Source: Rhodococcus sp. IITR03
GTDB lineage: Bacteria; Actinomycetota; Actinomycetes; Mycobacteriales; Mycobacteriaceae
DNA: 25,154 nt
Reading direction: 5' to 3'
Assembly (NCBI GenBank): GCA_001017865.1
Contig: LATQ01000325.1
Location: 1-25,154 of the forward strand
Positions 8,728 through 17,599 of the stretch are shown in pieces; position 1 is the stretch's first letter; every line of letters begins with the position of its first letter. The notes beneath the pieces are model-generated. The model ran no database searches and was not told the DNA's origin. It was given only the letters and a program-made list of their open reading frames with translations. The position numbers were made by a program, and so were the translations under genes.

Positions 8728-8769
8728 GTGAGACCGAATCCCCCGATAGGTCTCACCGCCTGAGACTCA
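8728..8769. promoter_or_regulatory. Inverted repeats GTGAGACC...GGTCTCAC and TGAGACTCA before the ferredoxin operon
   Basis: GTGAGACC (8728-8735) and GGTCTCAC (8749-8756) are perfect 8-bp complements 13 nt apart, about 60-85 bp upstream of the ferredoxin start. A separate palindrome TGAGACTCA lies at 8761-8769, and another GAGACC occurs at about 8805-8810. The clustering of one motif in a divergent promoter region suggests operator sites. Which regulator binds is unknown. Confidence 0.5.
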
Positions 8770-8810
8770 TTGGACACACCGTAGCAACATCGGATGCGTA
8801 AGTCGAGACC

Positions 8811-8839
8811 TGGATCACACTTTTTACCAAGTTTACTAT
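8811..8839 (+). promoter_or_regulatory. Candidate promoter of the tetR gene
   Basis: TGGATC (8811-8816), a 17-nt spacer and TACTAT (8834-8839) form a reasonable sigma-70-type promoter about 60 bp before the tetR start. CCAAGTT (8827-8833) abuts the -10 box. The same heptamer forms both arms of the inverted repeat at 12581-12598. Confidence 0.45.
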
Positions 8840-8899
8840 GTCGCGGTGTGCGTGCCTCGGACGACGTGCGGTGACCACCGTTAGGGTGAGGTGGTGCCG

Positions 8900-9586
8900 A
8901 TGGACGAGTCCGTGACGACCAACGAGATGAGCTTGCGCGAGCGCCTCGTCCGCGCCGCCGACGAGGAGATCCGGCACCGCGGCACCGTGTCCGTGAGTAT
9001 GACCGCGATCGCTGAACGCGCAGGTGTCTCCCGAGCGACGGCGTTCCGGCAGCTCGGCGGGGCCCAGGAGATGATCGTCCAGGTAGGGCTGCTCCGCGCC
9101 GAGCGTCATATCGAGCGCGCACTCGACCGCTCGGCCGGCCACGGCGACATCTTCGCCAAGATGGAAGACACGATGGCCTACAACGCCCGGGAACTCCCCG
9201 AGGACCCGGTGATCGTCGCTCTCATGGCTCAGCATTCGGCGTCGGCGCGCCATCCCGACATCCTCGCCGTCACCTCGGCGGTCTCCGAGCCCCTGCTCCG
9301 CACCGGACAGGAGGCGGGACTCATCCGCACCGACATCCCGCTGGAGGAATTGCTCGAATACCTCATCGAGCAGACCTTTCTCGCGGCCGAGGACCCCAAG
9401 CGCTCCGACGAGGCCGCACGCCTGCGCTTCCGCAGATATGTCGTCCCCGCCCTACGCCCTCAGCCCTCCGAGGACGGTGGCGATGCCGCACTCGAGGACC
9501 TCGAGAAGGCCCTCGAGGCGGCCACCGAGGCGCTCGCCGTCGCGAACCACGCGGCACGCAGGTTGAGGCACGACGCCACCGAATGA
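8900..9586 (+). CDS. TetR-family transcriptional regulator
   Basis: Intact 228-aa TetR-type repressor. The N-terminal HTH is IAERAGVSRATAFRQLGGAQ (about residues 35-55), the signature region of the family. The C-terminal ligand-binding half is helical and ends in a Glu/Ala-rich tail (about 195-228). The start is uncertain: ATG 8900 follows GAGGTGG, while in-frame GTG codons at 8891 and 8894 would add two or three residues. It is divergent from the ferredoxin/SDR/ALDH/P450 operon, the usual arrangement for a local repressor relieved by a substrate or CoA ester. The ligand is unknown. Confidence 0.88.
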   Translation: MDESVTTNEMSLRERLVRAADEEIRHRGTVSVSMTAIAERAGVSRATAFRQLGGAQEMIVQVGLLRAERHIERALDRSAGHGDIFAKMEDTMAYNARELPEDPVIVALMAQHSASARHPDILAVTSAVSEPLLRTGQEAGLIRTDIPLEELLEYLIEQTFLAAEDPKRSDEAARLRFRRYVVPALRPQPSEDGGDAALEDLEKALEAATEALAVANHAARRLRHDATE

Positions 9587-9617
9587 CGTGACGCTACGGG
9601 GTGATCCTGACGTCACG
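9587..9617. terminator. Possible bidirectional hairpin between tetR and the CoA-transferase gene
   Basis: CGTGACG (9587-9593) pairs with CGTCACG (9611-9617) across a 17-nt loop, directly after the tetR stop and 19 nt beyond the CoA-transferase stop on the other strand. The loop is long, so support is modest. Confidence 0.35.
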
Positions 9618-9635
9618 GGATGGTCGTGGACCGTA

Positions 9636-10864
9636 TTACGTGACGGCCCCGGCGATCTTGAGTTCGATGAGCTTGTCGTCGTCGAACCCGAGTTCGCGCA
9701 GGATGTCGTCGGTGTGTTCGGCGAACTGGGGTGCCCGCGTCATCTTCACCGGCGCGTTGTCGAACTTCACCGGGCTCGCCACGAGCTTCTGCGGCTTGCC
9801 GTCGGCGTCGACCACCTCCACGATCCGCCCGTTCGCCACGAGCGCTTCGTCGTGCCCGAGATCCCAACCGTCCTGCACCGGCGCCCACTGCCCGGTCAGG
9901 GACGCGAACACCTCGAGCCAGTCGTCGTAGTCGCGTTGCGCGATCGCGTCGGCGAACCAGCCACCGATCTCCTCGGCGTGCTGGAAGATCGCCTCCATCG
10001 ACGCGAAGCGCTCGTCGTCGACGAGGTGCTCGAGACCGAGAGCGGTGACGAATTCGTTCCAGTAGCGCGTGGGCTGGAGCATCGAGAACTGCAGCCAGCG
10101 CCCGTCGGCGGTGCGGTACGAGCCACTGAGCGGATTGCCGGGCGCGGCGGTCTTGCGCTGTACCTTCGGCAGCGGACCACCGGTGAACAACGAGAGGTTG
10201 ACGGAGAACTGGGTGGCCCAGGCTCCCACCGCGAGCAACGAGACGTCGACCTCCGACGGCTGCCCCGTGCGTTCCCGGCCGGCGATCGCGGCGGCGATCC
10301 CGCCCGCGATGGTCATGCCACCGATGTTGTCTCCGTACGCGCCGGACGGCATGAACGCCATGTGGTCGGCATCCGGCGGCATGACACCGTCGGCGCTTCC
10401 GCCGCGCGCCCAGAATGCCGTGGCGTCGTAGGCACCCTTGTCGGCGTCGGGACCTTCGGTGCCGAAACCGCTTCCGGTGACGTAGATGATCTTCGGGTTG
10501 ATGGCGCGGACGTCTTCGAGGGTGATCGAGAGCTTCGCGCGCGGTCCGGGGAGGTAGTTGGTCAGGAAGACGTCGCTGCGCCGGATCAACTCCTCGAGGA
10601 CCGGTCGCGACTCGGGGTTGGCGAGGTCGATCCCGATGCTGCGTTTGCTGCGGTTGGGTCCTTCCATGATCGGCGCGAACGACGATCCCGCCTTGCTCGC
10701 GTCGAGCCCGAGCACACGGACGAGTCCGCGCTGGGCGTCACCGTTCTCGGCGTGCTCGACCTTCACGATGTCGGCTCCCCAGTCGGCGAGCACGGCGCCG
10801 GCGGCGGGAACGAAGGTGAACTGTGCGACCTCGAGAATGCGGATGCCTCCAAGGGACGGTCCAT
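9636..10864 (-). CDS. CaiB/BaiF family CoA-transferase (one missing base)
   Basis: Class III CoA-transferase, about 409 aa when restored, expected to move CoA between carboxylic acids. Seen: the N-terminal GIRILEVAQF (after adding one G at about 10846), LADWGADIVKVEHAENGD, NRSKRSIGIDL, LTNYLPGPRAKL, and the long family core with GSYRTADGRWLQFSM. The aspartate in the AYDATAFWARGG segment is the probable nucleophile by family position. The ATG at 10862-10864 is preceded by AGGAG. It lies 46 nt after the DUF35-thiolase gene on the same strand, so the two are probably co-transcribed. Such enzymes often activate the acid product of an alcohol/aldehyde oxidation route. That fits the neighbouring operon, but the link is inferred. 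Confidence 0.87.
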
Positions 10865-10910
10865 GACGACTCCTGACCTGATCGGGTACGGGTGTTCGGG
10901 ATGTTCTTCG

Positions 10911-12558
10911 CTAGCGGGTCCGGAGGAGCATCGCGCCGGACGGCACGCCACCGCCGGCGTCACGACGGCGACCTTCGCGTCGGCGACCTGCACCCCGGGG
11001 GCCTGTCCCCTCAACTGCAGCACCGCCTCGCGGACGAAGCCGTAGCCGTGGGTGCGACCGGCCGACAGCTGACCGCCGTGCGGATTGAGGGGCAGCACAC
11101 CGTCGACGGAGATGCCCTTGCCGCCGTCGATGAAGTCGGCGGCACCACCGAGTTCGCAGAAACCGAGACCTTCGAGCCACGACAGCGCGTTGAACGTGAA
11201 GCCGTCGTACAGCAGGGCCACGTCGACGTCGTCGGGTCGCAGATCCGTGCGACTCCACAGGTGTGCGGCCGGGCCGAGCGACTGCGGGAGGTGCGTGAGC
11301 GTGCCTGGTCCCAGGAGAGGTTCTCCGTGATCTGGGTACCGACGGCCTCGACGAGCACGGGTTCGTGCCGCAGATCCGCGGCGGCGTCGATCGCGGAGAC
11401 GACGACGGCGACGGCCCCGTCGACGGGCACGTCGCAGTCGTACAGCCCGAAGGGGGTCGAGACGACGCGGGCCGAGAGGTAGTCGTCCATCGTGATCGGA
11501 TCCCGGTACACCGCTTCGGGATTGGCCGATGCGTGGTCGCGGGCCGTGACGGCGATCGCGCCAGGGCGTCCTTGGCGTCGCCGTAGCGGTGGAAGTAGTG
11601 CGAGGCCTGGCACGCGATCCAGTTGGCGGCGGACACCGCGCCGAAGGGGTGCCGGAATTCGAGCATGCCCGAAGCCCTGCCGCCCCCGCCCGACCACTTC
11701 CCGGCCTTCACCAGTTCGGAGTGCGTCGACTCCCAGACGGTGCGGAAGCACAGCACGTGGCGGCACAGACCGGATGCGACGGCGAGCATCGCCGCGACGA
11801 TCGAACCGTTCTGCCCCGGCAGGTCGCCGCCGCCGTTCACCCACACCGGCGGATGTGGAGGGCCTGTTCGACCGGCATGATGCCGCCCTCGGAGATGCCT
11901 CCGGGAGCCGCGCCGGGATAGGTGGACAGGCCGTCGATGTCGGCGAGCGTGAGGCCGGCGTCCTCCACGGCGCGCAGGCACGCATCGACGGTGAGGGTCA
12001 GCGGATCCACCATGAGGCGTCGGCCGACGGCGGACTGGCCGACACCGGTGATCGCGACCCGGTCCTCGACCTGTCGGTCGAGACCGGGGTACGGACATGC
12101 GCGCGCACGTCCTCGGGTTCCGGCAACGGGCCGGGTTCGTCGCCGGCCTCGGGGTCGGGTTCGAACAGCGGCAACCAGATGTCGTCGGCGGCCTGTTCGA
12201 AGACGACCCGCACACGGTCGCCCACCGCGACCTCGCCCGGTTCGCATCCGACGATGTTCGTCGTGAGCCGGACGCTCGGGTCCTCCTCCAGTGCGACGAT
12301 CGCGATGACGTAGGGCGGTGGGAGATCCGGAAGCCACGGCTGGGCGTTGACGGTCGCGCCGACGACGACGGCGCGTCCCGAGACGGGCTGCAGCGAGATC
12401 TCGCGCGATGCGCACTCCGAGCACAGCACCGCGGTGGGATGCATGAGCTTTCCGCAGGCATCGCACTGTGCGACCCTCAGGACACCGTCGGCACCGGAGG
12501 CCCAGAACCCCGCTGTGGTCAGGGTGGGTTGAGGCAACGGTCTTCGGGACGCTCCCAC
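10911..12558 (-). CDS. DUF35 (OB-fold)/thiolase-like fusion lacking the thiolase cysteine (five missing bases)
   Basis: About 550 aa when restored. The N-terminal part (about 1-155) is a DUF35 protein: a zinc ribbon CDACGK...CSEC (C-x2-C-x9-C-x2-C), then an OB-fold (GRAVVVGATVN to VRVVFEQ). The remainder is an SCP2/Ltp-type thiolase fold beginning VAITGVGQSAVGRR and ending GGGVPSGAMLLRTR. At the thiolase nucleophile position the sequence is VNGGGDLPGQNG, with Gly for Cys. The usual HDAF motif reads YDGFTFNALSWLEGLGFCE. Loss of Cys and His together with a DUF35 partner recalls the Ltp2-ChsH2 steroid side-chain aldolase. A retro-aldol role is therefore more likely than thiolysis (inference). 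Frameshifts lie at about 12090, 11849, 11560, 11305 and 10960. The start is GTG with GGGAGG upstream. Confidence 0.82.
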
Positions 12559-12580
12559 AGGTATCCTCCCTGTCCGATCA

Positions 12581-12598
12581 CCAAGTTAGACAACTTGG
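12581..12598. promoter_or_regulatory. Inverted repeat CCAAGTT-AGAC-AACTTGG upstream of the DUF35-thiolase gene
   Basis: Perfect 7-bp arms (12581-12587 and 12592-12598) with a 4-nt centre, 23 bp upstream of the DUF35-thiolase start. It lies in the 190-bp divergent region shared with the APH-type gene. Its half-site also occurs beside the tetR -10 box. The rest of 12599-12748 holds an AT-rich TATATAAC at about 12691-12698, a possible -10 for the APH-type gene. Confidence 0.6.
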
Positions 12599-12748
12599 GG
12601 ACGGATGCTAGCACCGACTATGACCCACGTCACCATCCATGCCGAAGCTCGTGGGAAAGCGTGCGGAACACTACCCAGACCGCATCGAGATATATAACCT
12701 AGTGCACAACCATCGGGGTGACAGCGCACGAAGGAGCAGGGCACGCAC

Positions 12749-14116
12749 ATGACCGAGAACCGAGGCGCACTCGAACCGGCCCTGCTGGAGTGGGTGTCCG
12801 AGACGGCCGGCGGAACCATCGTGGAGATCGACCGCGACCGGGCGGCGGCCGCCGCGAGGCGTGGATCGTGGACGTCGAGACCGGCGACGGCACGATCCTT
12901 CCGCTCTTCCTGCGCTACGACCGGCTCGATCCGGCGCAACGCGGAGACCCGTTCACCCTGCACCGCGAAGCGCACTTCTACCGCGCGTTCGCCGATTCCC
13001 CGGTGCCGGTGCCCCGCATCGTCGGAGTCCACCCCACCGAACAGGCCATCCTGTCCGAGCGAGTTCCCGGGCAGGCCTGGTTCTCCCGGATCCGCGACGA
13101 GGACGAACGCGTGTCGGTGGCCTCCGATTTCATGCGCATCCTGGCCGAGATGCACCGCGTCGACCCGCACCGTTTGCAGCTGCCCGACCAGCATCCGGAG
13201 ACGGGACTGCGACAGCTGGTCGCGCAGGAGATCGACACCTGGGAGACCGTCTACCGCGACGCCGGCGGGAAGGCCGATCCGCTGATCGAACTCGCACTGA
13301 CCTGGGTGAAGCGGAACATTCCGGACGTCGACGGCCCCGTCGTCATCGTCCAGGGCGACACCGGTCCGGGGAACTTCCTCTACGAGAACGGCAGGGTCAC
13401 CGCAGTTCTCGATCTCGAACTCGGTCATCTCGCGACCCTCACGACGACCTCGCCTGGGTCACGACCCGCGCGGTCCAGGAGCCGTTCACCGACATCCACG
13501 ATCGCTTCGCCGACTACGAACGCGCATCCGGGACCACGGTCGACCTCGATCGGGTGCGCTACTACCGGGTGCTCGCGGAACTGCGCATCGTGATCCTCGG
13601 GCAGGGGAACGCCGCCCATCCGGATCCGTTGGCCGAGGTGGGAAATGCGTTGCCCTACGGGCTTCTGCACCGCCGCCTGCTCGTCGAGGCCCTCGCCGAC
13701 GTCCTCGGCATCGACCTCGACACGCCGAACGACGTCGAGGCGGAATCGACCGAGCGCGAATGGCTCTACGACGCTGCCCTCGAACAGATCCGGCACATCA
13801 TCGTGCCGCGCAGCGAGGACGCCTTCGTCATCCAGCGCAGCAAGGGACTCGCCCGCATCCTGAAGTATCTCCGCGACGCGGACCGGTACGCAGATCGCAT
13901 CACCGAGCGCGATCTGGACGATCTCGAAACCGCGCTCGGGTCGCCGCGACCGACACCGTCGTCGACGGCACCACCGTGCTGGTCGAACGGCACCTCGCCG
14001 GTGAGATCCCCATCGACGACGTCCTGACGGTGTTCGCCCGCCAGATCGCCGGGCGCACCCAGCAGTTGCGTTCGGCCATGGGCGTTCTCGCCGAACGTCA
14101 CTTCGACGTCCTGTAG
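12749..14116 (+). CDS. APH-type phosphotransferase, ACAD10/11-like (three missing bases)
   Basis: Aminoglycoside-phosphotransferase-fold kinase, about 456 aa when restored. The catalytic loop is VIVQGDTGPGNFLYENG (Asp and Asn visible), followed by the metal-binding Asp in AVLDLELGHLGDPHDDLAW, which is continuous once one G is added at about 13432. Other breaks are at about 12850 (restoring REAWIVDVETGDG) and 13939 (LGVAATDTVVDG). The C-terminal extension beyond the kinase domain is all helical. Proteins of this type in actinobacteria usually sit in lipid or CoA-ester catabolic clusters and resemble the kinase part of ACAD10/11, which phosphorylates hydroxyacyl-CoA. They are not antibiotic resistance enzymes. 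AAGGAG lies 12 nt before the ATG. The gntR gene follows after 5 nt. Confidence 0.82.
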
Positions 14117-14121
14117 GCACG

Positions 14122-14877
14122 GTGGAGACCCGAGCGATCCGCAGCCCGAAGGCCGCGGAAGTGGTGGCGCGGACCCTGCGCCGGATGATCGTCGAGGGAG
14201 CCCTCGTCGACGGCGATCATCTGCCGCACGAGGCAGAACTCATGGAGCACTTCGCGATCAGCCGGCCCACCCTGCGCGAGGCCGTCCGGGTGCTCGAGGC
14301 CGAACGTCTCGTCGAGGTGCGGCGAGGTTCCCGGGCCGGAGCGCGGGTCCGGGTTTCCGGTTCGGAGGTCGTCGCGCGACCGGCATCGTTGTTGCTCGAA
14401 TTGTCCGGTGCCACAGTCGCCGACGTGTTCGATGCTCTCGAGGCGGTGGAACCTCCTGCCGCACGTCTCCTCGCGATCACCGGGACCGAGGTGGCGTTCG
14501 ACGAACTCGAGCGCTTCGTCGACGAGGAGATCCCCGCAGCGTTCACGACCCGCGATCTCGGTGTGGCGGCCGCGCGGTTCCATCTGCGGATGGTGCAACT
14601 GTCCGGGAACGCGACGCTGGCGCTCATCGCGGGAATGCTCCACGAGATCTTCGCCCGGCACACCGGCGAGGTGGCACGCGAACGCATGTCGCTCGCGAAT
14701 CCGGATACCGCGGAGAACTTCATGCTGCTCGTGCGATCGCTGCGGCGTCTGATCCGGTTGCTGCGCCTACGCGACGGCGACGGTGCGTTCGAGCACTGGC
14801 AGCGGCACATGCACGCGTCCCGGCTGCTCACGCTCGAGGGGGATGCCGGCACACCGGTGCGCGATCTCCTCGACTGA
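14122..14877 (+). CDS. FadR-subfamily GntR regulator
   Basis: Intact 251-aa regulator. The N-terminal winged HTH (about 10-75) contains LPHEAELMEHFAISRPTLREAVRVLEAERLV, typical of the GntR family. The C-terminal FCD domain (about 95-245) has histidines in ARFHLRMVQLSGN, LHEIFARHTGE and HWQRHMHASRLL that could bind a metal. The acidic first ligand usual in FCD domains appears to be Ala. The start is GTG at 14122-14124, 5 nt after the APH-type stop, so the two form an operon. Ligands of FadR-type proteins are usually organic acids or acyl-CoA. It may control the surrounding catabolic genes. Its stop codon abuts the stop of the convergent acyltransferase gene. Confidence 0.88.
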   Translation: METRAIRSPKAAEVVARTLRRMIVEGALVDGDHLPHEAELMEHFAISRPTLREAVRVLEAERLVEVRRGSRAGARVRVSGSEVVARPASLLLELSGATVADVFDALEAVEPPAARLLAITGTEVAFDELERFVDEEIPAAFTTRDLGVAAARFHLRMVQLSGNATLALIAGMLHEIFARHTGEVARERMSLANPDTAENFMLLVRSLRRLIRLLRLRDGDGAFEHWQRHMHASRLLTLEGDAGTPVRDLLD

Positions 14878-16297
14878 TCAGGGGTGCGAGACCGCCGTTG
14901 CGGACAGCGTGGTCTCGATGCGCGTGCCCTCGCCTCCCACCGCGAGCACCTCACCGAAGCCCTCGGCCAGCGACTCGACGAGGACGGGCAGGTCGGGGAC
15001 GGCGGCGGAGTCGGCGTTGATTCCGATGCAGCAGTGGTTCGTGTGCGACATCAGGGTGATGTTGACGGCCGAGCCGACGGTGGGAGCGAACGGGTAGTAC
15101 CTCAGCACCTCCGCCCCGGCCATGTACAGCGGGATCGGGGAACCGGGACGTTCGACGCGAGAAAGTCGATGTGCTCGAGGATTCCACCCAGCACACCGGC
15201 CGGGAGCACGTTCAGCACACCCGCGATGGCGGACGAGAGCGGCACGGCCGGTTCGTCCCGCCACGACCGGACGATCCGGTCCACCCGGTGCATCGATGCG
15301 ACCGGATCGGCGATGTCGAGGGGAAGCGCGAACCGCGCCAGGGTGATCCGGTTGCCTCCGATCGCGTCGCCCTCGCGCCGGAGACTGATCGGCAGCGTCG
15401 TCCTCAGTTCGGCGACCTGCTCACCGTGCCGGGAATGGTAGTGCCTCAGCCCCAGCAGGATTCCGGCCAGGAAGGCGTCGTTGAGCGAGGAGTCCGCTGC
15501 CCGTCCGGCCCGCCGCAGCGCGTCGAGCGGCAGATCGAGGGCCGCGACCTCCCGAACCGTGCTGCGGCCGACCATCACCGGAGACAGCGTCGTGAACACC
15601 GGCTGCACGAACCGGGCCGTCGAACGGGCCGTGTCCACGACGCTGCGCAGCGCCGCGACCGGATTCGTCACCGACCGCAGACCGGAACGCACGAGCCATG
15701 GCACACCCCTCCCCACCATCTCGCCGGCGTCGAGAGGTACCAGCCCACGGAATCGGCGAGGTCCGATGCCGGAGCCGAGGCCGGCGAATCCTCGGGCAGT
15801 GGCCCGCGGTCGGTACCGTCGCGCTCGAAGTCGACCATCTCGTTCGCGATCTGGATGCCGCCGATACCGTCGGTGAGCGAGTGGTGCACCTTGAGGACGA
15901 TCGCGGCGCGACCGTCGTCGAGGCCGTCGACGATCGTCGCCTCCCAGAGGGGACGGTCCTTGTCGAAGGCCGACATCGCCGCGGCACGCACGAGCGGGAG
16001 CACGGTGTCCAGTCCCCCGGGATGCGGGAGCGCGATGCGCCGCAGATGCCAGGACAGATCGAAGTCGGGGTCGTCCACCCACCGTGGTGGGGTCCGCCCG
16101 AACGGGGATTCGACGAGCTTGCGACGGAAGCTCGGCACCGCACGTGTTCCGCGCTCCATCATCCGGACGAAGCGCTCCTGGTCGGGTGACCGGTCGAGCA
16201 GCGCCACCGCGACGATCGTAGACCGCAGGACGGGGTCCTTCTCCATCCGCCAGGACATCAGATCCGGCTGTGACATGTGCCGATCGTCCGCACCCAT
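14878..16297 (-). CDS. WS/DGAT wax ester synthase/diacylglycerol acyltransferase (two missing bases)
   Basis: Acyl-CoA-dependent acyltransferase that makes triacylglycerol or wax esters in oleaginous actinobacteria. Restored length is about 473 aa, normal for the family. The active-site motif HHSLTDG lies at about residues 137-143, with the family PLW motif before it (RPLWEATIVDG) and the ND motif SLNDAFLAG in the second half. Frameshifts lie at about 15720 and 15147 (restoring VPGSPIPLYMAGAEV). The ATG at 16295-16297 is preceded by GGGGGAGGTGG. A second possible start is the ATG of MSQPDLMSWRMEKD seven codons on. It is transcribed away from the ABC cassette and ends exactly at the gntR stop. 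Its presence suggests that acyl-CoA from the catabolic genes can be stored as neutral lipid. Confidence 0.9.
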
Positions 16298-16468
16298 GCG
16301 CGCCACCTCCCCCGCCTCCGGTTCTCCCTCGCACGGTAACCGCCGCGATGCGCGGATACTCGCGATATCGGCCCTCGAACAGCACCGATGGGCCGGATCG
16401 AGGACCTTTCGCTCACGCTGACGCAAACCCTGGTCCCCCGCCGACGGATCGCACAGGATCGGTGACGA

Positions 16469-16485
16469 CTTCGACGCCGTCGAAG
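16469..16485. promoter_or_regulatory. Perfect 17-bp palindrome upstream of the ABC cassette
   Basis: CTTCGACG-C-CGTCGAAG lies 34 bp upstream of the binding-protein start, in the 222-bp region between it and the divergent acyltransferase gene. The position fits a repressor site over or near a promoter. No regulator gene adjoins the cassette, and no clear -10/-35 pair could be identified. Confidence 0.5.
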
Positions 16486-16519
16486 ATCGCTCCCCATCGC
16501 CAGAACCGTGAGGAAGTCC

Positions 16520-17578
16520 ATGCCCCGTCTACGTCGTGCCGGATCGACGGCCATCATCGCGCTCCTTCTGACCGCGGTCGCGGCATGTAGCTCCGGTTCC
16601 TCGGGCGACGGCGGCCTCGGTTCCGACAGCGCGCTGCCCACCGAGATCCCCGCGGGCACCAAGCTCGTCATCGCCGACCAGGGTGAGCGGCAGCTGTCCC
16701 TCCTCACCGGTTCCGGACAACTCGACGCGCTGCCGTTCGAGTACGAGTTCGCGACCTTCCAGGGCGCGCCCGCGATCCTCGAGGCGTTCCGCGCCGACGC
16801 GGTCGACGTCGCGTGGGCCGGCGAGATCATGACCGTCCAGTCGCTGGTCGCCGGTGACGACGTGCAGGTCGTCGCGGCCATGCAGACGAACAACAGCCTC
16901 AATATGGGCATCGCTCCGAACGCTTCGGACATCGAGACGCTCGCGGATCTGAAGGGCAAGCGCATCGGCTACGCCGAGGCACCTCGCAGCAGGCCTTCGT
17001 GCTCCGTGGCCTCGACAAGCGCCGGGCTGTCGGTCGACGACGTCGAGCTCGTGTCGATGTCGCTGCCGGACTTCCCGGACGCGCTGCGCTCCAACCAGAT
17101 CGACGCCGCCCCGATGAGCGAGCCGGTCTTCTCCCGCTACATGCAGACACCAGGCGCGACGTCGCTGCCGCGCCCCGAGATCGAGGACCTCAGCGAAGGC
17201 ATCTCGTACCTCTACTCGAGCAAGAAGGCCCTGTCGGACCCGGCGACCGCCGCGGCGGTCCGCGCCTACGTCACCGCGTACATCACGTCCGTCGACTGGG
17301 CCAACAACAACCCCGACGCGTACATCGACACCTACTTCGTGAAGAGCCAGGGCCTGACGGCCGAGGACGGCGAGCGCATCCTCGACACCTCCGGGATCAC
17401 CACCTTCCCGCATCTCGACGAGGAGCTCATCGAGATCCAGCAGCACACCATCGACGTGATCGATGCCGCCGGTGAACTGCCCAAGCCCGTCGACGCCGCC
17501 GACGCCTTCGACCTGCGTTTCGACGAGGTCGTCACCGAAGCGGTCGCCGAGACCGGCGCCTCCCACACCCGCAGCTGA
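16520..17578 (+). CDS. ABC transporter substrate-binding lipoprotein (SsuA/TauA/NMT1 type)
   Basis: Extracellular solute-binding lipoprotein, about 352 aa. The signal peptide MPRLRRAGSTAIIALLLTAV ends in the lipobox VAAC (Cys at about residue 23). The mature part has the NMT1/SsuA fold, with FQGAPAILEAFRADAVDVAWAG, ADLKGKRIGYAE and DALRSNQIDAAPMSEP. Between about 16980 and 17022 the reading is out of frame. Adding a G at about 16980 gives GTSQQAFVLRGLDK, and a second correction near 17022 returns to AGLSVDDVELV. The ATG at 16520 follows GAGGAAG. An upstream GTG (16508) is less likely. It is the first gene of a four-gene cassette. Relatives bind sulfonates, nitrate or thiamine precursors. The monooxygenase next door points to an organosulfur or amine substrate. 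Confidence 0.87.
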   Translation: MPRLRRAGSTAIIALLLTAVAACSSGSSGDGGLGSDSALPTEIPAGTKLVIADQGERQLSLLTGSGQLDALPFEYEFATFQGAPAILEAFRADAVDVAWAGEIMTVQSLVAGDDVQVVAAMQTNNSLNMGIAPNASDIETLADLKGKRIGYAEAPRSRPSCSVASTSAGLSVDDVELVSMSLPDFPDALRSNQIDAAPMSEPVFSRYMQTPGATSLPRPEIEDLSEGISYLYSSKKALSDPATAAAVRAYVTAYITSVDWANNNPDAYIDTYFVKSQGLTAEDGERILDTSGITTFPHLDEELIEIQQHTIDVIDAAGELPKPVDAADAFDLRFDEVVTEAVAETGASHTRS

Positions 17579-17599
17579 CCTTCCGAGGGGAAATCCGAC

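Noticed and set aside
9588..11045. Long plus-strand open frame (485 codons) opposite the CoA-transferase gene
   Set aside because: Mirror frame of a clear CaiB/BaiF protein with low-complexity Val/Arg/Asp composition and no recognisable family.
12749..14116. APH-fold gene considered as an aminoglycoside resistance gene
   Set aside because: Its C-terminal extension and its position among CoA-ester genes match the ACAD10/11-like kinase group rather than resistance enzymes.
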